64,000 nucleotides of DNA from Nipponacmea schrenckii (Eukaryota > Mollusca > Gastropoda > Lottiidae): positions 18,682,338-18,746,337 of the forward strand of contig CM060199.1 in the NCBI GenBank assembly GCA_030562195.1, given 5' to 3'. Each line of letters opens with the position of its first letter. The stretch's first letter is position 1. Below, one piece after another: positions 11,927-24,395 of this stretch. A program made the position numbers and the translations under genes. The notes beneath the pieces were generated by a model that made no database searches, was not told the origin of the DNA, and was given only the letters and a program-made list of their open reading frames with translations.

Positions 11927-14780
11927 AAAAATGATTCATGTGACTGCAGGCAGTTCACCAGTAAACTCTTGCAAGAATAATTTCTCAATTCATGTTAGGT
12001 AACATGGAGCTATTTCAACTTTCTCAACAAAGAAAATCATTTGATAGGGTATGTACTTCCCCTTCAGGATGGGTGTCCTCAACTGTATCAATTTGAAATC
12101 AAAAAATTACCCAGTCATTTTTGAGAACACCTCATGCTATTCTACAACTTTGTTTTGTCAATTCTGCAAGCCATCCCCAATATAAGATGTTTCTCAAATT
12201 TCTTTGTTTCTTTGATGACTAAGTTGGAAGTTATTACCAAAAGGAATATCTCTCTGAGGTCTTGTTCTGTTTACTGGAAAACCAAATCTAGTTTAACAAT
12301 ATAACATCACAAAAGCTATTAGCTCTTTTAAATTTATTTCTTTTACTGGAAAATTGAGTCTAGTATGTCTTGAGACTCTATACGTACAAATGTAACATGT
12401 ATTTTATTGGAAGTGGGAAATACCTTTATACATAGAAAACTTATAAAACAACATCAATTGTTCAAATGAAAATACTTTATTTGGTCTGACTTAGATCAAT
12501 ATAATATAATTCTGAGACAAAATTGACAATCTATATTCCACACAACACAAATTAAGCATTGATGTAGTTCGTTTTTCTCTAGACGAACTAGTCGATCAGT
12601 GATAATATATAATACGCTAATTCAATTTTCCATGAAGTGTTTGGATTTTTTTACATGTTAGTCTAGACGCTTCTTGATTCAATATTTATAACAAATTCTC
12701 TAAAGTGACATGGAAAAACATCGCAGGGAAAAAAGACTTCAACTTGAGCTTGATGAACTTGATATGAAAGGCTAACTTTCATCTAATGTAAAGTCTGGAA
12801 ATTTTAATATTTTGAATATATCTGATATTACACATAAAGGCTTGACTTTATCCTAATCAATATCTGCATAAATAAGATAATAAATTGAATTTCATTCCTG
12901 ACTAGACCAATGCATATTATCAATAGCTCTTACATTATCATTCTCTTATGTATTGTCAGTTTTATCATTGCATCAATACCTTTGCTTATCAGTTGGGAGT
13001 CTCTTTGACGAGTTCAACTTGATTTGCTAACAATCAATTCCTAACCATATCTCAATAATACATGTTTTTTATTCAATTTTTATATCCAACTGACTAACCT
13101 ACTCATAGACACAATTCTCTTATCAACCAAGAATGATAAGTTTGAATAAAACTGATGACCCAGTTTTATCTAGTCGATCCCTATTCAAAAAGGTCATCAC
13201 AGAAAATTGAAAAGCCATGCCTAACTTGGGGCTTCATAGCATTTTTTGGGGTAACCTTAAAAAATGAAATAATATTTTAAGTCTTAAAACTATTTTTGCT
13301 AGGCAATGGGAATGGGAAAAATATCCCAAAATTGGCATTATCATTCTTTTTTTTTTTATTTCCAACAGTCAAAGGCTTTTTAGTGTAAACATCATGTATC
13401 ACTCCAGCCTCGGTTTATTTCCTAATCTTCATAACTGACTACATTATCTGGACATATGTCTCAATTGATCCCTTGACCTTCAAGTCACTGAGCCACAGTT
13501 TGACAACAGAAACATTGGACTTCTACCAAACCTTACAGGCAAATGGCAAAGACCAAACTGTTCCCTATCACAACATACTATACACTACAAAGACCTCACT
13601 GGAAAGAACATTGCATAAAATTCAGTTAAAGGGAGAGAATAACCCGAAGTGACCATTGATGAGAAGCCTCAAAGAAACAATAAAAAGCAAATGATTAAAA
13701 AATTTCAGCCCACAAAAGTTGTTGACAATTAAAGGGAGCTAACTCCATTCAGTATCTTTCATAAGTCAGACCACACTAATTATCATTTCAGACATGCATA
13801 TTATCATTTTCGTTGATGTTAATACTCATTATCCGTAATAATACAACTTCTACCCTATATCAAACTGTACAAAGCCTATTCCATATAATAAATAACAGCC
13901 CTATATTTAAGCTTTTCACTGTTCACAAGACCATGTAAATTACAATAACTACTAGCATGTCTCATGATGAGTCCATGAGTATGAATCATTTGGTTTTGAT
14001 ATCAAGGAAATTGCTTCATTAATCACTTCCTAAAAATAGATTGTGGAAGATGAGGGTCAAATGATTATTACCTCATCTCTAGCGAATGCCAAAAAATATA
14101 AGGGATTGTTTTTTGTGTTACAGATCATTAGCCTACATACAGCCAAAGGGGATTTAATGAATGCATTGTTGACATTTGCAGGCTATTAAATAGGTTTAAA
14201 ATTAATCCGCTGAACAAAAATTATCACACCACTTAAAAAATTGTCTGAAGAGTAGGACTTAAAACTCCATTCATTTCATTTAAACAATTGTCAATTAAAA
14301 TTTAACATTAATTAATTATCTTTTCAGTACCGGTAGCCTTTTAGTTTTATGTCTTTCTCTTATCACAGTAGACCTATATATAATACTATTCAGCATTCCC
14401 TAACCCTCTAAAGCCAATCCAAATTTTTAAGCATGACACATTTTGAATCATTGAACATGTAAATTCCTAATCTAATCTCAATAAGATAGTCAATACTACA
14501 ATAGATAGGGGTCTATCAATATCTGCATAGATCTATTATCATCACAGGCATTTTATTTCAGTTAAAAATGGCATGAAACAGCTCAATTGCAGACTATTAA
14601 CAAACTGTTTTCTTTTTCTTTAGATCTAATTTTCTGAATTGTATAGGTGATTTTCCTCGTCGTCTCTTTGTGCTTGACATTTTAATTTGTACAGGCAAGA
14701 ACGCCATCACTCAGGGTCAGGGTCAAAATGACACAGCCATGTCGGTAAAATGTTTGAGCTTTTAAAGATATTAAATTAAC

Positions 14781-14882
14781 TTACTGAATTGATTCCACTT
14801 CAATAGTCGTATCACTAACATTAACTACACGGTAATATTTAACCAAATTAATATTTGGTTTTATTTCTTGGTCGTTTTCCAT
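14781..14882 (-). CDS. Speculative short coding exon (33 codons) ending at a donor
   Basis: The ATG at 14880-14882 opens a 33-codon frame beginning MENDQEIKPN and ending in EVESIQ. The last codons overlap a good minus-strand donor (TCA|GTAAGT), whose sequence also supplies the stop. The composition is acidic and looks protein-like, but open runs of this length are expected by chance in this base composition. The family is unknown and no following exon was found. Treat it as a hypothesis only. Confidence 0.15.
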   Translation of the reverse strand: MENDQEIKPNINLVKYYRVVNVSDTTIEVESIQ

Positions 14883-15495
14883 GCAAATTTGTTATTTTTT
14901 TTTTTTACAAGCACACAGAAATATAGGAGTTATTTACCCCTGATAAGGACGTCCTTTTCCACCTTCAATTTATTTCAATGAAAACCTCAAACTTTACACT
15001 AGTTATCTCCCTTTGACCAAAGAGATAATTATTACTAAAACCTTTTTGATATCAACACAAATTACGATTACGATTATTCTTTGCAACTACATGATTATCT
15101 GGTTGTATTTTCAGTCCATCCTCGTGATACCCAAAGCATTTCATACAATTAAAAACTTTCACGCTGTTAATTAGCACCAGTACAGGTAAATATACTTTCA
15201 AATTAGCCATAGCAATAAATGGTAATTGTTAGTCATTTCATTGATAGGAACTGTTTATAGCATAAACATGGCCAAATTCAAAAGGATCGTTTTTTATAGC
15301 TTTGAATATTTTGTGGCTTTGAATATTTTTTGAAATAAGAAATATGATCTATCCTAGTAAAATTATAATATTTTGTCTGAATAATTTTCTTGCCATGACA
15401 TTGCAGTGGCAGGAATCTCCAGCCAAGAAAGCCTACAACCAACCATTATATCAATACTAAAGTACCTGTACATTAAATTATGAGTGATACTTATT

Positions 15496-15650
15496 TAAAA
15501 TATTGTAATAGTAGCTTAGATTAAAAGTACATATGTCTTGGCTTAGTAAGTGTGGCTTAATTTAAAATATAGTAATAGTAGCTTAGATTAAAAGTAGCCT
15601 AAATAAGCCTATGTCTTCGCTTAGTAAGTGTGGCTTAATTTGCTAGCAGA
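15496..15650. repeat. Tandem duplication, about 75-bp unit
   Basis: Two adjacent copies carry TAATAGTAGCTTAGATTAAA and later GCTTAGTAAGTGTGGCTTAA. They differ by a short insertion (GCCTAAATAAGCC) in the second copy. Confidence 0.8.
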
Positions 15651-17689
15651 TATTGTCTTATTAGGCTATTGATAATACTTATTGTCTGCTATTATTTCGT
15701 AGGAGGCAAGACTACTGACCAAGTTTTAGACTTAAACTTTTCACTATAGTACTACACCAATTTACATACTCTGAAAGAAATAGTTTGTCGATCAAATCAA
15801 TTATTTAATTAAGGCCAGCAATGTTGAATGTTGTATGTTGAAGTAGTTGATGATTAAAAGCGACTAATCATGATAATTCAATTATTCTAATGTTAATAAG
15901 ACCAGTCCAGACAGCCACTTCCTGTCTTCTATATAGACCGGATATCAGTACTTCTAACATTTCAAAACCAACTTATCTTGCATATGTCAATCTTTTTTCA
16001 TTGAACTCTGAAATAACGTAATCAATTTATTTGATTGATCGATATTTTCAATCACAGACTTGGGAATAAGTGTTGATATGTAAATGATTTTTTTCTCCAC
16101 AGGCGAAATAGAGTGAATGCAGCCTAGTTGAATTGAAGGATACAGTTCTAAATTTCTGCACCCTAATGATGCTTTGAAGTTGAATATTGATTAAAAGATA
16201 GTCAAGACTAGAGACTCCAAATTACTTGTCTGATAGCTTGACATTGAAAGGGTAATTGGTAGAAAGTTTCATCCAGATGTACCTACTTACCTGATGCCAT
16301 GAGTGTGACACATAAAACTTACCTTTGCCAATCCTCAACAGTGGTATGACAAATGAAGAATGAACAAAATGTAGTGTGCCGAATTTGCTCTGTTATTTGA
16401 GGTCTTGCTGCTTATTATTTTATTGCATTGATATGTTAAATGTGTCTAATTGTAAATTCTACAGGGGGCCTAAATTGATTTCACTATGAAGTTATTCATG
16501 AAATATATTTCAGAAATGACTCTAATAAATTTAGCATATATATTTATCTGATGTCTATTTGTAAACAAAAGTTTATTATGGATCATATACACACTAACTA
16601 TTTTGATTCATATATTGATAATTTCCATTGGAATTTAATAAGCATTCTTTAATTCAAATATACTGTAGATTTTATTGTATAACATAAGGCACTGCAAATC
16701 TTATTCATAGCTTGCAGCAGATATTTTGATGATTCTAATTTGATTCAAATTGTTTATTCCATAACTTGTTTTGTAGTTTATGTTTTTTCATTGACCTAAT
16801 ATTTGATTTCTGATGACTTAATTTTACCAGAGGGTAAAACACTGACACAGATAGGCCTACTACTTAGAGCATTATAAATATGTGGATTATTTTATCTGAT
16901 AACACCTTTTATCGCTTATCTAATTTGTACAAACACCACTTGCCTATGAACTCATGTGTAATTACATGACAATGTGATATCTTGTACAAAAGTTCTCTCA
17001 ATAATGAAAAAGTTGGGTAAATGACTTAAAAATATTAAAATTAATTGCAAAATAATATTTTTCTTGGTGTAATGGATCCTGTAGCTGAAGGTCGATCTGA
17101 CATTCCGAATATTTTTTATCCAATATCTCTGCTTTCAAACAAAAACATTCATTTGTTAATATCATATTGATTAGCAGTAGGCATTATGAACTACCTATAC
17201 CTTCCCTTGTACTGTATGTTAGGACTGGAATGTTTTTAATTATGTACATTTTGTTGTTGTACTTATAGCTAAAAAATTCAGGTTACTTTTATAGTATAGG
17301 CCAAATGGATAATAGTGTAATTCATCGTATTATTTGTAGCCAGTATACGTATTTACTGATACATGTATGTACATATGTGTACAGTGTAAATATATGAATG
17401 AACATTATAATAAAAAATTTGTATTAGGTACATAGTTGAAATTAACATTCCTCTTTTTACCACGGATGAGTTAAACTTTAAGCTATATATGAATATTAAT
17501 GATGTATACATTCATATTATCATTGTTATTCATATTTCTAGTTGTTACAAATATTCGGACACAGTGCGAAACAGATATTACTATATATTTAATGTCTCTG
17601 TTTGCAATATAGGCCATCTACATATACATTATCAGTCATATTAAATTTGAACATAGCTAACTGCTATGCCAGCTCTGATGACAAGTTGT

Positions 17690-18240
17690 AGAATCATGAT
17701 TTATTTGTGGATTAAGCTTTTTTTTTTTGTCATGATTTTTTGGAGAAAGTTGAACATTTGTATCATGATTTATTTTGGGGTTTAGTTTCTTTGTATAATG
17801 AATTTTGGGAAAACTTAAATAATTTGTGGGAGGAATAAAACATTTGTAAGGTTTAGGTTCTTTTTATCATGATTTTGTAAGGTTTAAGTTCTTTGTATCA
17901 TGATTTTGTAAGGTTAAGGTTCTTTGTATCATGATTTTGTAAGGTTTAGCTTCATTGTATCATGATTTTGTCAGGTTTATTCTTTGTATCATGATTTTGT
18001 AAGGTTTATTCTTTGTATAATGATTTTGTAAAGTTTATTCTTTGTATCATGATTTTGTAAGGTTTAGCTTCATTGTATCATGATTTTTTCAGATTTATTC
18101 TTTGTATCATGATTTTGTAAGGTTTATTCTTTGTATAATGATTTAGTAAAGTTTATTCTTTGTATCATGATTTTTTAAGGTTTAGGATATTTTTATCATG
18201 ACTTTGTAAGGTTTAGGTTCTTTGTATCATGATTTTAAGG
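17690..18240. repeat. Minisatellite, about 31-bp unit (TTTGTATCATGATTTTG-type)
   Basis: About 16 units of the form AAGGTTTAGGTTCTTTGTAT followed by CATGATTTTGT. The left third is more degenerate and contains longer poly-T. Each unit contains the palindrome ATCATGAT. It lies 125 bp from a MITE. Confidence 0.85.
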
Positions 18241-18364
18241 AGATAAAGAACATTTGTACAATCTATGTGGGCTCCAGATTGATTTGATGCGTGTTGATAA
18301 TATTTTTTTATTGTATTGTTTTGGTTATTTTTGTGAGATTTTACCTATTTGCTACAAGCAGATA

Positions 18365-18763
18365 CTGTGAAACCCCTCTAAACCTGCAAGCTGTTGAACC
18401 TTAATAAATGCCTGTATGGAGGGGGTTGCCGGTTTACCTGTAGCAGTGGTAATATATAAAAGCATAATTAATTGGATTAGGGATGTGGCACGTGTCATAT
18501 TCATCTTTCATGCCGTCAATGGATTAATTTCAATTAATACGAATTCAGATGCCGGTTTAGAGAGGCCAATTAACTATAGATCAACTACATCCCAATTAAC
18601 TTTGGGACTTGATTTTGATGCTGGATTGCCGTTTAGAGAGGGTGCCCGCATACCAGGGTTTACCTCTTATGAATTATAAAGTGATTTGGCCGGGACTTTT
18701 CAAATATGCCAGTTAACAGGGGATTCCAGTTTACAGAGGATGCTGTTTGGAGGGGTTTCACTG
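18365..18763. mobile_element. TA-flanked MITE with CTGTGAAACCCCTC termini
   Basis: It starts CTGTGAAACCCCTCTAAAC and ends GTTTGGAGGGGTTTCACTG, near-perfect inverted termini of about 19 bp with two mismatches. TA is present on both sides (18363-18364 and 18764-18765). Internal repeats of CCGGTTTA(G/C) make an apparent 87-codon frame (18416-18679) that is not a gene. No transposase. TA duplication fits Tc1/mariner-like or related superfamilies. Confidence 0.7.
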
Positions 18764-19528
18764 TATATCTATCCTTCAATATCCTTTGAAAGATGATGTG
18801 TGGAAGATGTATAATCTTTGTAGCATGATTTATAATCTTTGTAGCATGATTTATAGAAGATGTGTGACATTTGCAGCAAATATTTTTGAATGAACTTTCT
18901 ATGGTTTATTATTTATGTGCAAAACGGTCTTGTTTATGGATAAGGGTTTTGCTTGAATCTTAGTGTAATAAGGTTAACTAAATTTCTTTCTTTATATTAT
19001 GGAATGAAGGATATTTGAGTCAAGGTGTAAAGACATATAACCTCTTAGAATGAGCAAACTTACTTAGTGTCAAAACTATACAACAAAATCCCTTTGTAGT
19101 CCAATAAATCCACAAAATAAAGTAATGATTCTTAAAAGCATTGTTCAAGAATTATTTAGTTAAATGGATAAATCATGCTATATAGAGATTCTAGTCTGAA
19201 GTTATGGCACCTGGTAAGTTACCTTAAATTGTCCATTCTAAGAGAAAGTGTTCCTTTTATCAAATCATGAGACTTACCAGTACAAATGAGCATGATGGCA
19301 TCTTTATGCATCACGTTTGCAACTTGGTGTATTACAAATGTTACTGCATATATATATATACATTGTAATTGTGAGGGACATTTGAAATGCAAATGGAAGA
19401 ATCCTACAGGTGTTTTACTTTGTATGGGATTGTACAAGAATCAGGACAGGTTTAAAATGTTGTGTGGTTGTGTATCTGTGTAATTATTCATACTTCAACA
19501 CTCTTGCTATGGAGGCTAGGATGTATGC
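18764..19528. other. Intron just 3' of the coding exon
   Basis: It contains a 22-bp tandem duplication (TAATCTTTGTAGCATGATTT, about 18812-18855) and a short (TA)n run near 19350. An open minus-strand stretch (19219-19350) ends in a good donor (ACTG|GTAAGT near 19276) but is out of phase with the upstream exon. Confidence 0.5.
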
Positions 19529-19534
19529 ACTCAC
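19529..19534 (-). other. Splice donor of the coding exon
   Basis: GTGAGT read on the minus strand directly after GG. It coincides with the end of the 385-residue open frame, leaving two bases of a codon so that the next exon must begin with one base completing a glycine codon. I searched the minus strand down to coordinate 1 by eye for a phase-compatible exon encoding a zinc finger, nuclear-receptor, bZIP or homeodomain motif and found none. Confidence 0.75.
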
Positions 19535-20688
19535 CCATATGGTATTTCTGATAGCGGTAATGTGTCTCGACCAGGATACTGACTATCTCTTGAACTGGAT
19601 CTTGGTGTAATAACAGTTGATGGTGGGTAGTCTTCTGGCGAAAGTCGTCTGTTGGTTAAAAGGTTGACAACTAGATGAGGGTTTAAAGCATCTGAGCTCC
19701 TGACATCCCCGAGTTGAACCCCTGAAACAGGAGATATGCTGCTGCTGGCTGTTTTAGCCGAGCTGCCTGTGAGGTAAAGAGCTTGAGATAGTGATATTGT
19801 GGCCGGTGGCATCTTGACCGGTCCCTGAGGTAGAATTCCGACCCGTGATATAACTTCTCCATACTGCTCCGATCTACTGAGGGTAAGTTTAGTGTTCTGC
19901 ATCATTTCCATGATACTGTTTTTCTTGACAGACAAATCAAAGGGTTCATTGTTGACTGGTGGCTGTACTGTTGATGGGTAGAGAGGTAGATTGGGTACTG
20001 CCATTCCTGAATATAAGGATGAGGTACTTGGCTGAGATACTGAGGTATCAGTTAGAGGTAGTCGTACAACAGACTGATCAAAGATGTGGAGGTGGTCAGT
20101 CGCGAGGATTGTTCGGCTGATTTCTGAGTGACCCGTTTGTTTGGTGTCGAAATGATTCTTGAAATGTCCAAGAGATGCTTTTTCCTGTGGCTTGAGGTAC
20201 TGGACTGCTGCCATGGTTTTCATCTTCCCATTTCGAATTGGTGTAGTTGAGTTGTTCCCTGTCAAAGGCACAGAGACAGAAGTAGCTGCATTGTCATATT
20301 TATTTTCATAATCTGAATCGGGCTGCTCAATCTTGACATTCGTCAAATCTCTTTCACGTGTCAGGTCATCGCTAGATGAAGACATGGACTTCTGTCCAGA
20401 TGAAAAAGAGCCTTCTGCATTAGTAGTTATGATTTTTCTCAATATTTTATGGCTGCTTTTATCATTGTTACTGTCTCCATTGCCAGTTGCTGCTTGTTGT
20501 GAACCTGAGTTGCTAGTTTCTGGCAGAGGAGAATCCTTACCCTCCACCTCAGATGAGTTATTATTTGAACCATTTGAAGATTGGGTCTGTAGTTTCTCTT
20601 TCTTGCATGTCATATTCTTAAGTTCCTCATGAGAGAGGAACTGTTCCACTGTAGTCGGACCATTTTTTGGCTTCTTAGGTGGGGGCAT
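19535..20688 (-). CDS. N-terminal coding exon of a probable transcriptional regulator (CtBP-motif protein), partial
   Basis: Seen: 384 codons plus two bases (a GG split codon) open on the minus strand, starting at an ATG with A at -3 and an in-frame TAG upstream at 20743-20745. The frame runs into a donor, GG|GTGAGT, whose TGA would otherwise be the stop, so translation continues in another exon. The product begins with a basic patch (PPPKKPK, residues 2-8), then Ser/Asn/Thr-rich stretches (35-110), a SUMO-type VKIE followed by acidic residues (118-126), and PFDLSVK (249-255), which exactly fits the PxDLSxK CtBP-binding consensus known from many repressors. No DNA-binding domain, signal peptide or membrane segment is present. 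Inference: nuclear transcription factor or corepressor, N-terminal half. KLF3/8/12-like or PAR/NFIL3-type bZIP proteins share this style of N-terminus, but I cannot assign a family. This is by far the most coding-like stretch of the window. Confidence 0.85.
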
Positions 20689-20792
20689 CTTGTATTGAGT
20701 TAAGGTGTTCCCATGGTTGTAACATATATGTTTTAGGTACAGCTACAGACCCATCCTTTCTTCTTCACTGCAGTATGTTATAATAACTTCAC
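20689..20792 (-). other. 5' UTR part of the coding exon, with splice acceptor
   Basis: On the minus strand the exon appears to begin just after a TATATTTTCAG acceptor (CAG at 20793-20795, pyrimidine-leaning tract before it). That gives 104 nt of 5' UTR ending in CAAG before the ATG. It contains an in-frame TAG (20743-20745) and no in-frame ATG after it, which fixes the start codon. An acceptor here implies at least one further upstream non-coding exon at higher coordinates. A weaker alternative acceptor (ACTGCAG, near 20770) cannot be excluded. Confidence 0.6.
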
Positions 20793-21897
20793 CTGAAAAT
20801 ATAATAGGTAATATATTAATCTTATTGTATATTAAAACATCTGTCATTGAAAAACAGTTAATAAAGAGAAAAGGAAGTGCTGCAAAACACAATCATTGGT
20901 ACTTTAAAACAAATAGGATGTAAAGCTCTATTTCATTTAAATTGTGGATTAATCAATCAGGCACTGTTAATATTAATACTCATGAGGTCACTGGTGTCAT
21001 GGGTTACCAAAATAAAAGTAATAATTGATTTTTTCTTGATTTCTGGTAAAGAATTTTGACATTTAAAACGATAATTCCTGTGAAAAGATGGTTACAAGAA
21101 ACAATAAAAGAAAAAGAGTTGGACATCCAAACAGTAGGTCTGGAGACAACATGTAAATGTTCTAGAAACTCAACAACACATTACCGGGTTACACATACCG
21201 GGTAAATGCATTAAATATTACGAAAACAAGTTGAAAAAATCAGGACATATTCCAACTGAACATCATAAGCAAGTGGACAAGTTGCAGAGAAACCTGTAGC
21301 AGATTAACATTAAGTGTACATGATATCCTCAACACCCAATGAAGCTCAAAAACAACCGTTCTGAACAATTTTATTGACTATCCACATAGTGATTAGCCCT
21401 TGTTCCATTTTTCACTTGTGTTTAAATCTCTAGAAAAATTGCTTAACATTATGATCACTCATAATGCACTTGGTGTTATGTCATGTCATGTCATGATGAC
21501 ATATCAATTTTCTGAAAATCTATTTAAAATCTTTGATATTGTGATTAAATCAGAAATTAGAATTAAATTTAAAGGCTATCTCCTGGCAAAGTATATTCTG
21601 GAGAATATCTTCTGGTATAATGTTAATGAATTCCAATTATAAACTTATGTATAGAGATCTGTAAAGATAATTTCTTGAGATTCCATAGCAAGTCAATTTC
21701 ATGAACCAATATTTGAACAGCATCCCATACAAGTGACAAGATCTTCAATCAACAACAGGTTATCATGAACTAATCAAATATTAATGATAGATAGTAGGCC
21801 TACTGTTCTCTAGGTCGTCATAAAGTTAAGGTGTCCTGAACTCATTTTTCAGTATTGTTGCACTACACATAGAACCCTTTATGGAATAGAGAATTAT

Positions 21898-22300
21898 TAT
21901 ACGCCCACAAATTGATATTGTGTGTCAGTGTCACTATGAAGATGATCCCTATCGATTTTCGAGAGGATCCGAAATTTTTGGTGCAACTCCTGCTCACTCT
22001 ACAGACAACATTTTTCTAAGGATTCTTTTAATTTTTATTTTGTAGATTATTGTTATGATGTAGATGATCTGTATTGATTATCATAATGATCGGATAATTT
22101 TTCACCAAAATTTGTTTTTAACTCATGCTCACACGTTTTCATTCTATTAGTAATATTGTGCAACTCTGCTCACTCTACAGGCAACAATTCTTTATGGATT
22201 CTTTTGATATATATTTCAAATGTCAACATTATTATAAAGATGATCCCTATTTACTTTTGTAATGATCTGAGAATTTTTCATGGAAATATTGTGTCTAACT
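21898..22300. repeat. Truncated TATACGCCCAC-family repeat with about 175-bp internal units
   Basis: It begins TATACGCCCAC, the same terminus as the complete element at 53.8-55.9 kb. It then has about two and a half diverged units marked by GATGATCCCTAT and CTCACTCTACAG. No matching right terminus was found, so it looks truncated or internally deleted. Confidence 0.5.
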
Positions 22301-24342
22301 TAAAATTCTACAAAATAGATAGGTACCAGATACACATAAATAAATGTCTTTATCATATATACCATCATTGTATGATTTAATATCAAATTATAGCCCTAAG
22401 TGTAACCAGCAAATATGAATCATTCATTGTTTCAAGTCAAATCTCCCTTTCTATTATCCAATTGGTACCTGTGTTACCTGAAGGGCACTAGCCACTTCAT
22501 TTGTTAAATAAGCACAACCTTAGAATTCCTACAAAATTTTGTTCAATCCACTAGCTCAAACTCCTTATTTTGGTCTCATCTTTTTAAAAAAAAAAAAATT
22601 GTAACAACATAATAGTGTTTCTTCCATATTGAAATCACTATTAAACCAAATTACTTTGAATGCTATGAATCTAAACTATCATTTTGATTGAAGAGCTTAG
22701 AATATAAATCCTAGATTCTGGTTAAAAACACAATATGTCTCTTCTATTTTTTATCAAACATTCCCTTCAGTAACAAAATGAGATGGAAATACATCAGTTC
22801 TTTTGAATGAGACAATGCTTGTGTTCTATTGGCAGTGTAAAATAAAGATCCATTAACTGTTTGAAAAGAAGAGTAAGGTAGACAAGTAAAATCCCCATTG
22901 TACACAACTGGGCATTACATATTGGTAACCACATATCTAAAACAAAAACATATACTCTTGTAAAGAATTTATATTGACATTTTGTTGTATGTTTGGAAAG
23001 ACAAGTTCAATTCAAGAAAACTATAGATCAAATTTTAGAATAATGTATCGCTTACCTGAAAACTTTCATGAGAGCAAAAATCATGTGAAAGTATTACGTT
23101 AGCCTTTAAAATCACTATTGCTTTGGGTTGGCGTTTAAAAACAAAATGTAGCAATTACATTCTCCAACCAATCTTCCTAAGGTTTCAAATATGGAGCTAT
23201 TAATGCCCAACAATATCACTAGGTTTAAACAGCTTATTTACAAATTGTGAACACTCTAGATTTCAAAACTTTTGTAACAAATTCAGATATATCTAATTCA
23301 TACATATAAGTAAACAGTATAATATAGCATATATTTCAAAATACATAATATACAACATTTTTAATAATGAATATTTTGCATACAGTCTCAGTCTTTAAAG
23401 TTTATTTATTTCTCTTTATGCAAATATATATATTATTTAACTACTTTAAATGCAATTATTAAGGAAAATAAATAATAGGACTCGTACAGCCATACACTTC
23501 ATCTTAAATTTCCTCATTTAACCCTTTTCCCAAGGTGACAGTGACCTAAGCATGAAACCCTAGTATGCTAAGTTGTTTATATCTTTAGAATCAATGAATA
23601 GATTATCTGATTGAGGTCAGCTTGTTAACATACAAATATTTAAAAATGCTATATCAAGATGGATTCCCCTAAAAATATAATCTTTAGAAGGGCCAACCGT
23701 TCTGATTTTTCAAGATTTTAAATTATGACCTAAAGAGTAAATTTTACCTGAAAATATAACTAATATAAGTTATGTTTCTACTTGATCAAACTCAATATTT
23801 TAGTTGAAACCTTCAGAATATAGAGACATATTTCTCTACAATTACGCTTTAAATGTTTACAGTACTTTTCTTACACAAAACAACAACAAAGGCAATCTTC
23901 AGCTAAATATATTCAGATATGTTCAGGAAAACATTTCACTTTGATGTAAAGTTGTCATAAATTTTAGCATAGAAGATTTTTGACCTAAAGAAAAACCAGA
24001 ATACCCCTTTAAAATTGTTCATCGGAATTTTGACTTGAAAAATGATGATTTAATTATTCCTCTATTTGCAATGTCTATGATTTTTTTTAATAGAGAGACT
24101 GAATTTCCATAATATGTCTTAAAATTTAAATAATAAAAAAATCTAATGTCTGAGCAAGGTAAAAGTTTTTCCATTTTTTTCTAAAAATTGGAATAGAAGC
24201 CTCAAAATAGTACTATTAATCTTAAAATTTCATTGTCTTGACAAACATGAGCAATTTGTGTGATCTCTTCAAATCTCTTTTTTCAAAGAGGACAATTTTT
24301 AGTCAGGTTCTGCAAGATTCTGTCTACAAATTGTCTTTTGAC

Positions 24343-24395
24343 CATGGAATTAATCTCTCCAGGATTATCTTTACCAATTTACATCAGGAATGTCT
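24343..24395 (-). repeat. SINE family B scrap
   Basis: Plus-strand TCCAGGATTATC followed by TACC and ATTTACA matches the core of the longer copy near 51.9 kb, at lower identity. Confidence 0.4.

Larger units (their letters stand above)
11927..17689. other. Gene-free AT-rich stretch, presumed intron
   Basis: It holds a family A SINE scrap (14240-14290), a tandem duplication (15496-15650), several AAAGGGAGATAACT-like motifs (13627, 13730, 15001) and a short minus-strand open frame at 14781-14882. Two strong minus-strand donors lie at 16321 and 16289. No domain-bearing exon was recognised. Confidence 0.45.

Noticed and set aside
18416..18679. 87-codon plus-strand frame with DAGLPFREG-type phrases
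   Set aside because: Lies wholly inside the TA-flanked MITE and is made by its internal CCGGTTTAGAGAGG repeats.
19219..19437. Minus-strand frame just after the coding exon, with ANVMHKDAIMLICTG loosely recalling a glucosamine-6-phosphate deaminase segment
   Set aside because: The similarity covers under 20 residues with gaps. The segment is out of phase with the upstream exon and the acceptor is poor. Chance is more likely.
20333..20632. 99-codon plus-strand frame opposite the coding exon
   Set aside because: It is the antisense shadow of the minus-strand exon and has no splice or start support.
23041..23150. Minus-strand donor TTTTCAG|GTAAGC as a 5' exon
   Set aside because: Donor is good but no acceptor or promoter-like context was found; kept only as a remote alternative.
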